56,874 bases of DNA. Source: DATLGB01 sp035540675. Lineage in GTDB: Bacteria; Actinomycetota; Thermoleophilia; Solirubrobacterales; Solirubrobacteraceae. This document shows, in pieces, positions 29,041 through 37,952 of the stretch. The notes below the pieces were generated by a model, which saw nothing but the letters and a program-made list of their open reading frames with translations, was not told where the DNA came from and did no database searches. Position 1 is the first letter of the stretch, and every line of letters starts with the position of its first letter. The stretch is from the NCBI GenBank assembly GCA_035540675.1, contig DATLGB010000156.1, forward strand, positions 1-56,874, read 5' to 3'. The position numbers and the translations under genes are program-made.

Positions 29041-30413
29041 GCGCGGCCGCGGTCCCAGCCGACGGCGGCGATGTCGAGGTGCGCCCACGGCACGTCGCCG
29101 GTGAAGCGCTTCAGGAACTCGGCGGCGACGATCGAGCCCGCCTTGCGGTCCTCGACTGCGTTGACGATGTCGGCGTAGCGGCCCTTGATCGCCTCGGCGT
29201 AGTCCGGGTGCAGCGGCAGCCGCCACAGCTCCTCGCCGGCGCGCTCCCCCGCCTCGCGCACCGTGTCCGCCCACGCGTCGTCGGACGCGAACAGCCCCGC
29301 GTAGACCGAGCCGAAGACGACGGTCATCGCGCCCGTGAGCGTCGCGACGTCGATCAGCCGCTCGGCTCCCTGCTCGCGGGCGTGGGTGAGGCAGTCGGCG
29401 AGCACGAGCCGGCCCTCGGCGTCCGTGTTGATGATCTCGATCGTCGTGCCGGAGCGCGCGCGCACGATGTCGCCCGGCTTGAGCGCGCGGCCCGACGGGA
29501 GGTTCTCGACGGCGCCGATGACCGAGATCACCCGCACGGGCAGCTTCAGCCGTGCGATCGCCGCCGTCGCCTCGAGCACGGCCGCGCCGCCCGACATGTC
29601 GAACTTCATGTTGGACATCCCGGATCCGGGCTTGATCGAGATGCCGCCGGAGTCGAACGTGACGGCCTTGCCGACGAGGCCGAGCACCGGGCCGACCGCG
29701 TCCTCCGGGGCGTAGCGCAGCGTGATCAGCTGCGGCTCCTGCTCGGAGCCCTGGGCCACGCCGGAGAACGCGCCCATCCCGGAGTAGAGGATCTGCTCGC
29801 GCCCCAGGACCTCGCAGGCCAGCCCCAGCTCGGTCGCGATGTCCCGCGCGCGCTGTGCGAGCCGGCTCGGCGTCAGCTCGTTGGCCGGGGCGTTCTGGAG
29901 GTCGCGCGCCGCGTTGGCGGCGCCCGCCAGCACGGCCGCGCGGTCGACCGCCGCCGACACGTCGTGGTGCGCCGAGACGATCAGCTCGCCCAGCCGCGCG
30001 TCGTCCTCGTCGCCGCCGGCGTCCGACTTGAAGGCGTCGTAGCGGTAGGCGGCGAGCAGCGTCCCCTCCACGAGGCCCGCGGCGACCGGGTCGGGCACGT
30101 GGTGGGGCAGTTCCCAGCACAGGCTGCGCGCACCGAGCTCGGAGGCGCGGCCGTGCGCGACGGCGGCGGCGACCCGCGCGCGCTCGGCGTCGAAGGCGTC
30201 GCGCGCGCCGAGGCCGACCAGCAGCCAGCGGCGGCCGTCCGCGTGCGTCAGGGCGAGCTTCTTGAAGCCACGTCTGGCCTCGCCGGACTCCAGCAGCGCC
30301 TGCAGCGGCGCGCCCTCGAGGTCGTGGGCGACGTCCTCGCCCTCGAAGACGCCGACGGCGATCGTGTCGGCGCCGGTGGCGGCGGGGGCGTCGGTCGTGG
30401 CGCGGGCCTGCAT
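28956..30413 (-). CDS. pepA: Leucyl aminopeptidase (M17)
   Basis: A 485-residue cytosolic aminopeptidase. The C-terminal catalytic domain has LVGKAVTFDSGGISIKPG (metal-binding lysine and aspartate), MKFDMSGGAAVLEA, the M17 signature NTDAEGRLVLADCL, and VATLTGAMTVVFG. The N-terminal about 160 residues are the M17 N-domain. It removes N-terminal residues using two divalent metals, normally as a hexamer. ATG 30413 has TAGCCT 8 bases upstream. Its 3' 85 bases are antisense to the GlxA-type gene. Confidence 0.92.
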   Translation of the reverse strand: MQARATTDAPAATGADTIAVGVFEGEDVAHDLEGAPLQALLESGEARRGFKKLALTHADGRRWLLVGLGARDAFDAERARVAAAVAHGRASELGARSLCWELPHHVPDPVAAGLVEGTLLAAYRYDAFKSDAGGDEDDARLGELIVSAHHDVSAAVDRAAVLAGAANAARDLQNAPANELTPSRLAQRARDIATELGLACEVLGREQILYSGMGAFSGVAQGSEQEPQLITLRYAPEDAVGPVLGLVGKAVTFDSGGISIKPGSGMSNMKFDMSGGAAVLEATAAIARLKLPVRVISVIGAVENLPSGRALKPGDIVRARSGTTIEIINTDAEGRLVLADCLTHAREQGAERLIDVATLTGAMTVVFGSVYAGLFASDDAWADTVREAGERAGEELWRLPLHPDYAEAIKGRYADIVNAVEDRKAGSIVAAEFLKRFTGDVPWAHLDIAAVGWDRGRAYAAKGGSGFATRTLVEVATALAENAAR

Positions 30414-30421
30414 GGCGGCGG

Positions 30422-30427
30422 AGGCTA
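30422..30427 (-). promoter_or_regulatory. -10 element TAGCCT (leaderless) for pepA
   Basis: TAGCCT reads leftward at 30427-30422, ending 8 bases before ATG 30413. Confidence 0.45.
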
Positions 30428-30440
30428 CCGGCGGCGCGCG

Positions 30441-30454
30441 GGAACTAATGTTCC
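30441..30454. promoter_or_regulatory. Palindrome GGAACTAATGTTCC upstream of the thiolase gene
   Basis: Five-base arms GGAAC/GTTCC flank TAAT; the rightward TAATGT (30446-30451) inside it could be the thiolase -10. A regulator binding here would block the thiolase promoter and sit 14 bases upstream of the pepA -10. Confidence 0.35.
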
Positions 30455-30489
30455 GCGTCCCCTCGCCCTTCGTCCACCGGAGCTCCCCG

Positions 30490-31668
30490 ATGCCCAAGAC
30501 CGTGATCCTGAGCGCCGCCCGCACCCCCGTCGGGAAGCTGGGCGGCGGGCTGTCGACCTACAAGGCGCCCGAGCTGGGCGGCATCGCGATCCAGGCCGCG
30601 CTCGAGCGCGCCGGCGTCGCCGGCGAGGAGGTCGACCACGTCGTCATGGGCACGGTCCTGCAGGCGGGGCAGGGCCAGATCCCGTCGCGCCAGGCGCAGA
30701 TCCACGCCGGGATCCCGAAGGAGGTCTCGTCGGAGACCATCAACAAGGTCTGCGCCTCCGGGATCCGCGCCGTCGGGCTGCTCGACTCGGCGATCCGCGC
30801 CGGCGACGTCACGGTCGGCGTCGGGGGTGGCATGGAGTCGATGTCGAACGCGCCGTACATGCTGCCCGAAGCGCGCTTCGGCCTGCGCATGGGCGACGGC
30901 AAGGCGATCGACGTGATGATCCACGACGGGCTCACGAGCGCCTTCAGCGGCAAGCACATGGCCGAGGAGGCGACCGAGGTGGCCGCCGAGTTCGAGCTCA
31001 CGCGCGCGGACATGGACCGCTGGGCGCTGCGCTCCCACGAGCGCGTGATCGCCGCCACCGACGAGGGCCGGCTGCCCGAGGAGATCGTCCCCGTGACGGT
31101 CAAGACGCGCAAGGGCGAGACGACGGTCGAGATCGACGAGTCGCCGCGCCGCGAGACCTCGCTCGAGACGCTGTCCAAGCTCAAGCCGATCTTCGTCGAG
31201 GACGGCACGCACACCGCCGGCAACTCGCCCGGCGTCAACGACGGCGCCGGCGCGCTCGTGCTGGCCTCCGACGAGTGGGCCGAGGCCAACGGCAAGGAGG
31301 TCCTCGCGGAGATCGTCGCCCAGGCGCAGATCGCCGACGACTTCCCCTACCTGGCCCGCACCCCCGCGCTGGCGGCGATGAAGGCGCTCGACCGAGCCGG
31401 CCTGCAGCCCACCGACATCGACCTGTGGGAGATCAACGAGGCGTTCGCGTCGGTGACGCTGAACTCGATGCGGATGCTCGGCATCGACGAGGAGCGCGTC
31501 AACGTCAACGGCGGCGCGGTCGCCATCGGCCACCCGATCGGCGCCTCCGGCGCGCGCATCCTCGGCACGCTGGTGATGGAGCTGCGCCGCCGCGGCGGCG
31601 GCTACGGCTGCGCCGCGATCTGCTCGGGCGGCGGGCAGGGCGACGCCGTCATCGTGCGTGTGACGTGA
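30490..31668 (+). CDS. Acetyl-CoA C-acetyltransferase (thiolase)
   Basis: A 392-residue thiolase of normal length. The acyl-accepting cysteine is in TINKVCASGIRAVGLLD (C about residue 89). The C-terminal pair is NVNGGAVAIGHPIGASGARI (catalytic histidine) and AAICSGGGQGDAV (second cysteine). VGGGMESMSNAPYML and WEINEAFASVTLNSM are also conserved. It interconverts two acetyl-CoA with acetoacetyl-CoA, or cleaves 3-ketoacyl-CoA in beta-oxidation; the sequence alone does not settle the direction. ATG 30490 has a weak GGAG site and a leader of about 30 bases. Confidence 0.93.
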   Translation: MPKTVILSAARTPVGKLGGGLSTYKAPELGGIAIQAALERAGVAGEEVDHVVMGTVLQAGQGQIPSRQAQIHAGIPKEVSSETINKVCASGIRAVGLLDSAIRAGDVTVGVGGGMESMSNAPYMLPEARFGLRMGDGKAIDVMIHDGLTSAFSGKHMAEEATEVAAEFELTRADMDRWALRSHERVIAATDEGRLPEEIVPVTVKTRKGETTVEIDESPRRETSLETLSKLKPIFVEDGTHTAGNSPGVNDGAGALVLASDEWAEANGKEVLAEIVAQAQIADDFPYLARTPALAAMKALDRAGLQPTDIDLWEINEAFASVTLNSMRMLGIDEERVNVNGGAVAIGHPIGASGARILGTLVMELRRRGGGYGCAAICSGGGQGDAVIVRVT

Positions 31669-31722
31669 TCGAACACCGACGCCGCTCTCACGATCGCGCC
31701 GAGTCAGCGAAGGAGCGTCGGT

Positions 31723-32568
31723 GTGAGTTCTGAAGCGAAGCGGTCTCCGTCTCAAGAGCCCGGCCTCGTCCGCGAGCCGCCCGGCGGCGGCGCCGCCGGG
31801 CGTGGCCGGGCGGGCACCGGCGCGGCGTTCTTCGACCTCGACCGGACGCTGATCGCGGGCTCGTCCGCGTTCGAGTTCGGCCGCGCCGCCTACAAGGCCG
31901 GCCTGCTGTCGCGCCGCCAGCTCGCGCGTGACGCGTGGGAGAACGTGCTCTTCCGCCTGAAGGGGTCGACCGACGAGCGCACCGACGCGCTCAAGCAGCG
32001 GGTCTCGGAGGCGCTGAGCGGCGTCCGCGTGCGCGACATGCAGCGCCTCGCGCCCGCCGTGCTGGCCGGCGTGCTGCCCCGCCTGTACCCGCAGATGCTC
32101 GAGATCGCCTACCGCCACCAGGACGAGGGCCGCCCGATCTTCATCTGCACGGCGGCGTCGCAGGAGATGGCCGACCTGATGGCGGTGGTGCTGACCTTCG
32201 ACGGGGCCGTCGGATCGGTCTCGGAGGTGGTCGACGGCCGCTACACCGGCCGAGAGGGCGGGCCCTTCACCTACCGCGAGGGCAAGGCGGAGGCGATCCG
32301 GCGCCTGGCCGAGCGCGAGGCGATCGACCTCGGCGCCTCCTACGCCTACACCGACTCGGAGTCCGACCTGCCGATGCTGCGCCTCGTCGGGCACCCGGTC
32401 GCCGTCAACCCCGACCGGGACCTCGCTCGCATCGCCGCCGAGGAGGGCTGGGACGTGCTGCGCTTCGACCGCCTGCACCGGCGCCTGCGGCTGGCCGGCG
32501 CGCTGGTCGGGGCCGCCGCGCTCGGCGGTGCCGCCGCGCCCGCGGCGCGGCGCGCGCTGACCCGCTGA
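31723..32568 (+). CDS. HAD-superfamily phosphatase (subclass IB, SerB-like)
   Basis: A 281-residue HAD hydrolase. Motif I is AAFFDLDRTLIAGSSAFEF (about residues 34-52), motif II CTAASQ, and motif IV YAYTDSESDLPMLRLVGHPVAVNPD. A helical cap of about 85 residues lies between motifs I and II, as in the IB subfamily (phosphoserine-phosphatase and lysophosphatidate-phosphatase-like). The C-terminus LRLAGALVGAAALGGAAAP could be a membrane-touching helix. GTG 31723 lies 9 bases after AAGGAG. The head of about 30 residues is Gly/Pro-rich. Substrate unknown; it precedes an acyl-CoA dehydrogenase by 21 bases. Confidence 0.85.
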   Translation: MSSEAKRSPSQEPGLVREPPGGGAAGRGRAGTGAAFFDLDRTLIAGSSAFEFGRAAYKAGLLSRRQLARDAWENVLFRLKGSTDERTDALKQRVSEALSGVRVRDMQRLAPAVLAGVLPRLYPQMLEIAYRHQDEGRPIFICTAASQEMADLMAVVLTFDGAVGSVSEVVDGRYTGREGGPFTYREGKAEAIRRLAEREAIDLGASYAYTDSESDLPMLRLVGHPVAVNPDRDLARIAAEEGWDVLRFDRLHRRLRLAGALVGAAALGGAAAPAARRALTR

Positions 32569-32576
32569 GCGCGCCG

Positions 32577-32582
32577 TAGAGT
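32577..32582 (+). promoter_or_regulatory. -10 element TAGAGT (leaderless) for the second acyl-CoA dehydrogenase
   Basis: TAGAGT ends 7 bases before GTG 32590, in the 21-base gap after the HAD gene. Confidence 0.4.
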
Positions 32583-32589
32583 CCGGGCC

Positions 32590-33711
32590 GTGAGCCTGCA
32601 CGAGCTGACGGACGAGCAGCGCGAGATCCGCGACCTCGCGCGCCGGTTCGCCGACGAGCGGATCGCGCCGAACGCGGCGGCGTGGGACCGCGAGCACCAC
32701 TTCCCGCGCGAGCTGTACTCCGAGCTGGGCGAGCTCGGGCTGATGGGCATCTGCATCCCGGAGGCGTACGGCGGGGCGGGCGCCGACTACCTGTCCTACG
32801 TGCTGGTGATGGAGGAGCTGTCGCGCGCTGACGCCGGGGTCGGCGTGACGCTGGCGGTCCATCTGGGGGCGGGCATGCTGCCCATCCTCAACTGGGCCAC
32901 CGAGGAGCAGAAGCAGCGCATCGTCCCGCCGCTGGCGGCGGGCGACGAGCTGTGCGCGTTCGCGCTGACCGAGGCCGAGGCCGGCAGCGACGCCGGCGCG
33001 CTGCGCGCCCGCGCCGTCGACGATCGCATCACGGGCGCCAAGCAGTGGATCACCAACGGCTCGCACGCCTCGACGTTCACGGTGTTCGCCCGCGAGGACC
33101 GCGGCATCTCGGCCTTCCTCGTCCGCCACGACGCCCCCGGCTTCGCGGTGACGCGGGAGGAGGAGAAGATGGGCCTGAACTCCTCGTCGACCGCCGACAT
33201 CGTCCTCGAGGACACGCCCGGCGAGCGGCTCGGCGAGCCCGGCAAGGGGATGCGGATCGCGCTCTCCACGCTCGACGGCGGCCGCATCGGGATCGCCGCA
33301 CAGGCGGTCGGGATCGCGCAGGCGGCCCTGGACCTGGCGGCGGGCTACGCCCAGGAGCGCCGCGCCTTCGGCGGGCCGATCGGCCGCTTCCAGGCCATCC
33401 AGCACAAGCTCGCGGACATGCAGACGGAGATCGAGGCGGCGCGCGCGCTGGTCTGGCGGGCGGCGCGCCTGAAGGACGCAGGGCGACCGCACACCGTGGA
33501 GGGCGCGCAGGCCAAGCTGTTCGCGAGCCGCGTCGCGCGCGCGCAGACCGGCGAGGCGATCCAGGTGCTCGGCGGCTACGGCTACACGAAGGAGTTCCCG
33601 GCCGAGCGCTACTACCGCGACGCCAAGGTGACGGAGATCTACGAGGGCACGAGCGAGATCCAGCGGCTGGTGATCGCCCGCGCGCTGCTGGGTGACGCCG
33701 CGCGTGCCTGA
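32590..33711 (+). CDS. Acyl-CoA dehydrogenase (second copy)
   Basis: A 373-residue acyl-CoA dehydrogenase, similar to but distinct from the leftward one at 25774-26907. Motifs: CAFALTEAEAGSDAGALRA, ITGAKQWITNGSHASTFTVFA, AQERRAFGGPIGRFQAIQHKLADMQTEIEAARAL, and IQVLGGYGYTKEFPAERYYRDAKVTEIYEGTSEIQ, where the glutamate of YEGT is the catalytic base. It introduces the 2,3 double bond and donates electrons to ETF. GTG 32590. The last 20 bases overlap the M20 peptidase gene. Confidence 0.93.
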   Translation: MSLHELTDEQREIRDLARRFADERIAPNAAAWDREHHFPRELYSELGELGLMGICIPEAYGGAGADYLSYVLVMEELSRADAGVGVTLAVHLGAGMLPILNWATEEQKQRIVPPLAAGDELCAFALTEAEAGSDAGALRARAVDDRITGAKQWITNGSHASTFTVFAREDRGISAFLVRHDAPGFAVTREEEKMGLNSSSTADIVLEDTPGERLGEPGKGMRIALSTLDGGRIGIAAQAVGIAQAALDLAAGYAQERRAFGGPIGRFQAIQHKLADMQTEIEAARALVWRAARLKDAGRPHTVEGAQAKLFASRVARAQTGEAIQVLGGYGYTKEFPAERYYRDAKVTEIYEGTSEIQRLVIARALLGDAARA

Positions 33712-34834
33712 CGTCGTCGACCTGCTCGCCCGCCTGGTCGCCATCGACTCGGTCAACCCGTCGCTCGTGCCGGGCGCCGCCGGCGAGGACGAGATCGCCC
33801 GCCACGTCACGCGCTGGGCGGCGGAGGCGGGCCTCGACGCCGAGGCGCCGGAGGCGACGCTCGGCCGCCCGAGCGTCATCGTCCGCGCCCCGGGCAGCGG
33901 CGGGGGGCGCACGCTGCTGCTGTGCGCGCACCTGGACACGGTCGGCGTGGCGGGGATGCGCGACCCGCACGTGCCCCGCATCGACGGCGACCGGCTGTAC
34001 GGGCGCGGCGCCTACGACATGAAGGCGGGTCTGGCCGCGGCGCTCGTCGCCTGCCGGGACGCGGCACGTGCGGGGCTGCGCGGCGACGTCGTCGTCGCCG
34101 CCGTCGCCGACGAGGAGCACGAGAGCCTCGGCGTGCAGGAGGTGCTCGACCGCGTCGGCGCCGACGGCGCCGTCGTCACCGAGCCGACGGAGATGGCGGT
34201 CGCGGTGGCGCACAAGGGCTTCGCCTGGCTCGAGGTCGAGGTGACCGGGCGCGCCGCCCACGGATCGCGGCCCCACCTGGGCGTCGACGCGATCGTCAGG
34301 GCCGGCGCCGTCCTGACCGCCATCGACGAGCTCGACCGCGCGCTGCGGGGGCACGAGCACCCGCTGCTCGGCGGCGGCTCGATCCACGCCGGCACGATCG
34401 CCGGCGGGCGGGAGCTGTCGACCTACCCCGAGCGCTGCACGATCACGGTCGAGCGCCGGACGCTGCCGGGCGAGACGCGCGCCGACGTCGAGGCCGAGGT
34501 CGCGGCGCTGCTCGACCGCTGCCGCGCGGCGGACCCGGAGCTCGACGTGCGGGTGCGGACCCTGCTCGTGCGCGAGCCGTTCGAGGTGGCGCCGGACGCC
34601 GCGGTCGTGACGGCGCTGCGCGCCGCCGCGCGCGCCGAGCTCGGGGCGGAGCCCGCCGTCGGCGGCGTGTCCTTCTGGGCCGACTCCGCCTTCATCGCCG
34701 CGGCCGGGATCCCGACCGTCCTGTTCGGCCCCGGTGGCGCGGGCGCGCACGCCGCGGAGGAGTGGGTGAGCCTGCCGGACACCATCGCCTGCACCCGCGT
34801 CCTGACCCGGCTGGCGGAGGCGTTCTGCGCGTGA
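33692..34834 (+). CDS. M20-family peptidase/deacylase (ArgE/DapE-like)
   Basis: A 380-residue zinc hydrolase. LLLCAHLDTVGVAG has the first metal ligand (HxD), YGRGAYDMKAGLAAAL the bridging aspartate, AAVADEEHESLG the general-base glutamate pair, VTEPTEM the next ligand, and the C-terminal FGPGGAGAHAAEEWVSL the last histidine. An internal dimerisation domain lies at about residues 180-290 (KGFAWLEVEVTGRAAHGSRP). GTG 33692 or GTG 33704 could be the start. A 4-base overlap couples it to the next gene, a diaminopropionate-lyase-like enzyme. The pair recalls E. coli ygeY-ygeX, whose real substrates are not well known. Confidence 0.87.
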   Translation: MTPRVPDVVDLLARLVAIDSVNPSLVPGAAGEDEIARHVTRWAAEAGLDAEAPEATLGRPSVIVRAPGSGGGRTLLLCAHLDTVGVAGMRDPHVPRIDGDRLYGRGAYDMKAGLAAALVACRDAARAGLRGDVVVAAVADEEHESLGVQEVLDRVGADGAVVTEPTEMAVAVAHKGFAWLEVEVTGRAAHGSRPHLGVDAIVRAGAVLTAIDELDRALRGHEHPLLGGGSIHAGTIAGGRELSTYPERCTITVERRTLPGETRADVEAEVAALLDRCRAADPELDVRVRTLLVREPFEVAPDAAVVTALRAAARAELGAEPAVGGVSFWADSAFIAAAGIPTVLFGPGGAGAHAAEEWVSLPDTIACTRVLTRLAEAFCA

Positions 34835-35799
34835 GCGAGGTGCTCGCCTTCCACCGCTCGCTGCCCGGGTACGAGCCGACGCCGCTGCACTCGCTCGGCG
34901 GCGTGGCCGCCGGCCTGGGCCTGCGGGCCGTCTGGCTCAAGGACGAGTCCGACCGCCTCGGGCTGCCCGCGTTCAAGGTGCTGGGCGCCTCGTGGGCGGT
35001 CGAGCGGCTGCTGCGCGAGCGGCCGGACGTGACCACGCTGGTCGCCGCCAGCGCCGGCAACCACGGCCGCGCCGTCGCCCGCGTGGCGCGGCTGCGCGGC
35101 CTGCGCGCGCGGATCCTGCTGCCGGCGCGCGCCGGCCGCGGCCGCGTGGAGGCGATCGCCGCCGAGGGTGCCGCGGTCATGCGCGTCGACGGCGGCTACG
35201 AGGCGGCGCTGGCAGCGGCCGACGCGGCGGCGGCCGAGCCGGGCGCCGCCCTGGTCGCCGACGTGGGAGAGGACCCCGCGGACCGCGTGCCGGGCTGGGT
35301 GGTCGAGGGCTACTCGACGCTGTTCGCCGAGGTCGACGCGCAGGTCCCCGAGCCGCCCGACGTCGTGCTCGTCCCGGCCGGCGTGGGCTCGCTGGCCGCC
35401 GCCGCCGTCGCCTGGGCGGCGCGCCGCACGCCGCCCGTGCGGGCGGTCGCCGTCGAGCCCGCGACCGCCGCCTGCATCGGCGCGTCGCTGGCCGCGGGAC
35501 GCCCGGTGACCGTCGAGACGCCCGGCACCACCATGGCCGGCCTCGACTGCGCCCGTCCCTCCGGCGCCGCCTGGCCGGCGCTGCGCGACGGCCTCGCGGG
35601 CGCGGTCGCCGTCGGCGACGCGCAGGCGCACGCCGCGATGCGCGAGCTGGCCGCACTCGGCCTGGAGATCGGCGACTGCGGCGCCGCGCCCCTGGCGGCG
35701 CTGCGCGCCGGCGGCGTCGCGCGGCCGGGGGAGCGCGTGCTGCTGATCGGCACGGAGGGGGCCTCCGATCCCGGCGCCTACCGCGCGATCGTGGGCTGA
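34831..35799 (+). CDS. PLP-dependent lyase, diaminopropionate ammonia-lyase-like
   Basis: A 322-residue fold-type II PLP enzyme. FHRSLPGYEPTPLHSLGGVA and KDESDRLGLPAFKVLGASWA carry the Schiff-base lysine (FKVLG). VAASAGNHGRAVARVARL is the phosphate-side Asn loop, and VLVPAGVGSLAAAAVAW the glycine-rich PLP phosphate cup. IGTEGASDP closes the site. The FKVLGAS context is that of diaminopropionate ammonia-lyase rather than threonine dehydratase or threonine synthase, but the protein is shorter than E. coli YgeX (about 400), so the substrate is open. GTG 34831 overlaps the M20 stop. Confidence 0.8.
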   Translation: MSEVLAFHRSLPGYEPTPLHSLGGVAAGLGLRAVWLKDESDRLGLPAFKVLGASWAVERLLRERPDVTTLVAASAGNHGRAVARVARLRGLRARILLPARAGRGRVEAIAAEGAAVMRVDGGYEAALAAADAAAAEPGAALVADVGEDPADRVPGWVVEGYSTLFAEVDAQVPEPPDVVLVPAGVGSLAAAAVAWAARRTPPVRAVAVEPATAACIGASLAAGRPVTVETPGTTMAGLDCARPSGAAWPALRDGLAGAVAVGDAQAHAAMRELAALGLEIGDCGAAPLAALRAGGVARPGERVLLIGTEGASDPGAYRAIVG

Positions 35800-35812
35800 C
35801 CGGTCCCCGGCG

Positions 35813-35818
35813 TAGCAT
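35813..35818 (+). promoter_or_regulatory. -10 element TAGCAT (leaderless) for the secreted hydrolase
   Basis: TAGCAT ends 7 bases before ATG 35826. Confidence 0.45.
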
Positions 35819-35825
35819 CGCCGCC

Positions 35826-37952
35826 ATGCCGCGCCCGCTCAGGTGCGTCGTGGTGCTGTGCGCGCTGCTCGCCGCCGCGCCCGCCGCGCACGCCGCGTCG
35901 ACGAAGTCCACCCACCGCGTCCCCGTCACGCAGCCCGACGAGGCGGGCCGGCCGGTGGAGCTCGACGTGGACGTGTACCTGCCGGAGGGCGCGCCGCCGC
36001 CGGCCGGGCGGCCGCTCGTGCTGCTCTTCCACGGCGGCGGGTCGGACAAGGACAGCGCCTTCGACGCCGCGCAGGCCCGCGCCTACGCGGAGCGCGGGTA
36101 CGGCGTGCTGCTGTACTCGGCGCGCGGGCACGGCGGCTCCTCCGGCCAGACCACCGTCGCCGGCCCGAAGGAGGTCCGCGACGGCTTCGACGTGCTCGCG
36201 TGGGCGTTCCGCGAGGGCGGCCGCGCGAACCCCGAGCACCCGGACTTCGGCCTCGACCGGCGGACGATCCTGCTCGCCGGCCACTCGGAGGGCGGCCTGC
36301 ACGTCAACCTGCTGCAGGCGTACGCGGGCGACCCGGCGCTCAACGCGCACGGGTTCCGCTTCGCGGCGCTGCAGCCGGGCAACACGGCCGACCGCGTCTT
36401 CGACGCGCTCGTCGAGCACGACGTGGTCAAGCTGTCGTTCGGCCTCGGCCTGGCGCAGACGTACTTCGCCGGCACCGGCGGCGACGTGGCTCCCCAGGTC
36501 GGCCGCTGGATCGCCACCGCGGCCGTCGACCGCCCGGAGCTCTACGGCGGCGACGTCTGCGACGCCTCGGGCCACGACACGCCGGCGGCGACGATGCGCG
36601 CCGACCTCGCCGCGCGCTCGATCGGCTGCCGCCCGGAGGCGCTGACGGCGCCGGCGTACTGGATGCAGGCGTTCGACGACGAGCTGTTCCCGGCCACGAT
36701 GGCGGTGGCGATGTGGAACGCCGTGCTCGAGCGCGAGCCCCGCAGCCGGCTGTACCTGTCGATGGGCGGCCACGCCGCGCCGGCCGCGCCGGCGGCGGTC
36801 GAGCGCGAGAAGACCGAGCTGCGGCTCGACTGGCTCGACCACGTCCTGCAGGGCTCGGAGTTCCGCCAGCCCCGCGTCGTGTACTGGTCGCGCGACGTCG
36901 CGGTGCCGGTGCCGGCCGGGACGCGCGTGTGGCCCGCGCGAGCGTGGGTACGGCGCGGCGCCTCGCGCTGGCCGCCCGGCGGCGTGCGCATCGCCACGCT
37001 CGGCCTCGGCGCCGACGGCCGCGCCCGCGCCTCCGGCGCCGTCGCCGGGGCGATCCCGCTCAACGCGCCGCACGAGGACCTCGCCCGCGACCCGGTGGCG
37101 CAGGCGGCGTTCGCCGCGACGCCGCTGGGCACCGCGCCGTCGGGACCGGCTCCGGCCGGCACCCGCCCGGGCAGCGTCGCGGTGTTCGCCACGGAGCCGC
37201 TCGCCGAGGCGACGGAGCTCTCGGGCGCGCCGGTCGCCGCGCTGGACTGGACGCCCGCGTCGCCGGACAGCCAGCTCGTGCTCAAGCTGCTCGCGCAGGC
37301 GCCCGACGGCGCGCTCACCCTGCTGACCCGCGGCGCCACCGGCGTCCGCGGCGCGCAGCCGGCCGCCGCGCGCCCGGTGCAGGTGCGCGGGCAGGAGACG
37401 AGCGCGCTGCTGCCGGCCGGCACCCGCCTGGTCACGTGGATCACCGCCGGCGACGCGAGCTTCTACAAGGCCTATCCGGGATCGGCCGGCGGCGTGCTCG
37501 CCGCAGGCCCCGGCTCGACGCTCGCCCTGCCGCTGCGGCCGGCCCGCGGCGCGGCTTCGGGCGGCGCCGCGGAGCCGGGAACCTGCGCCGACCGCCGCCC
37601 GCCGGTGTCGCGGGTCCGTTCGGCCGCCGTCCGCCGCGGCCGGCTCGTCGTCAGCGGCACCGCGCGCGACCGCGGCTGCGGTGCCCGGCGGGTAGACCGG
37701 GTGCTCGTGACGGTCTCGCTGCGCGCCGGCCGGCGCTGCCGCTTCGTCACCGACGGCGGGGAGCTGTCGCGGCTGCGTGCCTGCTCGCGCCGGCTGTGGC
37801 TCGAGCCGACGGGCGCGTCGCGCTGGCGCCTGACCGTGCCGGCGCGGCGGCTGCCGTCCGGCGTCTACGGCGCCGTCGTGCGGGCCGCCGACCCGCACGG
37901 CAACCTCGAGCCGCTGCGGCGGGCCAACCGGCGCGCGTTCAGGATCCCGTGA
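35826..37952 (+). CDS. Secreted alpha/beta-hydrolase (CocE/Xaa-Pro peptidase-like)
   Basis: A 708-residue exported protein. The signal peptide is MPRPLRCVVVLCALLAAAPAAHA. The alpha/beta-hydrolase domain has VLLFHGGGSDKDSAF (oxyanion region), LLYSARGHGGSSG, and the nucleophile elbow LLAGHSEGGLHVNL (Ser about residue 157). MQAFDDELFP may give the acid aspartate. Residues about 390-560 look like the X-Pro dipeptidyl-peptidase C-terminal jelly roll (LSGAPVAALDWTPASPDSQLVLKL, TLLTRGATGV). A C-terminal Ig-like tail with paired cysteines follows. Substrate could be peptide or ester. The MarR gene overlaps its stop by 4 bases. Confidence 0.83.
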   Translation: MPRPLRCVVVLCALLAAAPAAHAASTKSTHRVPVTQPDEAGRPVELDVDVYLPEGAPPPAGRPLVLLFHGGGSDKDSAFDAAQARAYAERGYGVLLYSARGHGGSSGQTTVAGPKEVRDGFDVLAWAFREGGRANPEHPDFGLDRRTILLAGHSEGGLHVNLLQAYAGDPALNAHGFRFAALQPGNTADRVFDALVEHDVVKLSFGLGLAQTYFAGTGGDVAPQVGRWIATAAVDRPELYGGDVCDASGHDTPAATMRADLAARSIGCRPEALTAPAYWMQAFDDELFPATMAVAMWNAVLEREPRSRLYLSMGGHAAPAAPAAVEREKTELRLDWLDHVLQGSEFRQPRVVYWSRDVAVPVPAGTRVWPARAWVRRGASRWPPGGVRIATLGLGADGRARASGAVAGAIPLNAPHEDLARDPVAQAAFAATPLGTAPSGPAPAGTRPGSVAVFATEPLAEATELSGAPVAALDWTPASPDSQLVLKLLAQAPDGALTLLTRGATGVRGAQPAAARPVQVRGQETSALLPAGTRLVTWITAGDASFYKAYPGSAGGVLAAGPGSTLALPLRPARGAASGGAAEPGTCADRRPPVSRVRSAAVRRGRLVVSGTARDRGCGARRVDRVLVTVSLRAGRRCRFVTDGGELSRLRACSRRLWLEPTGASRWRLTVPARRLPSGVYGAVVRAADPHGNLEPLRRANRRAFRIP

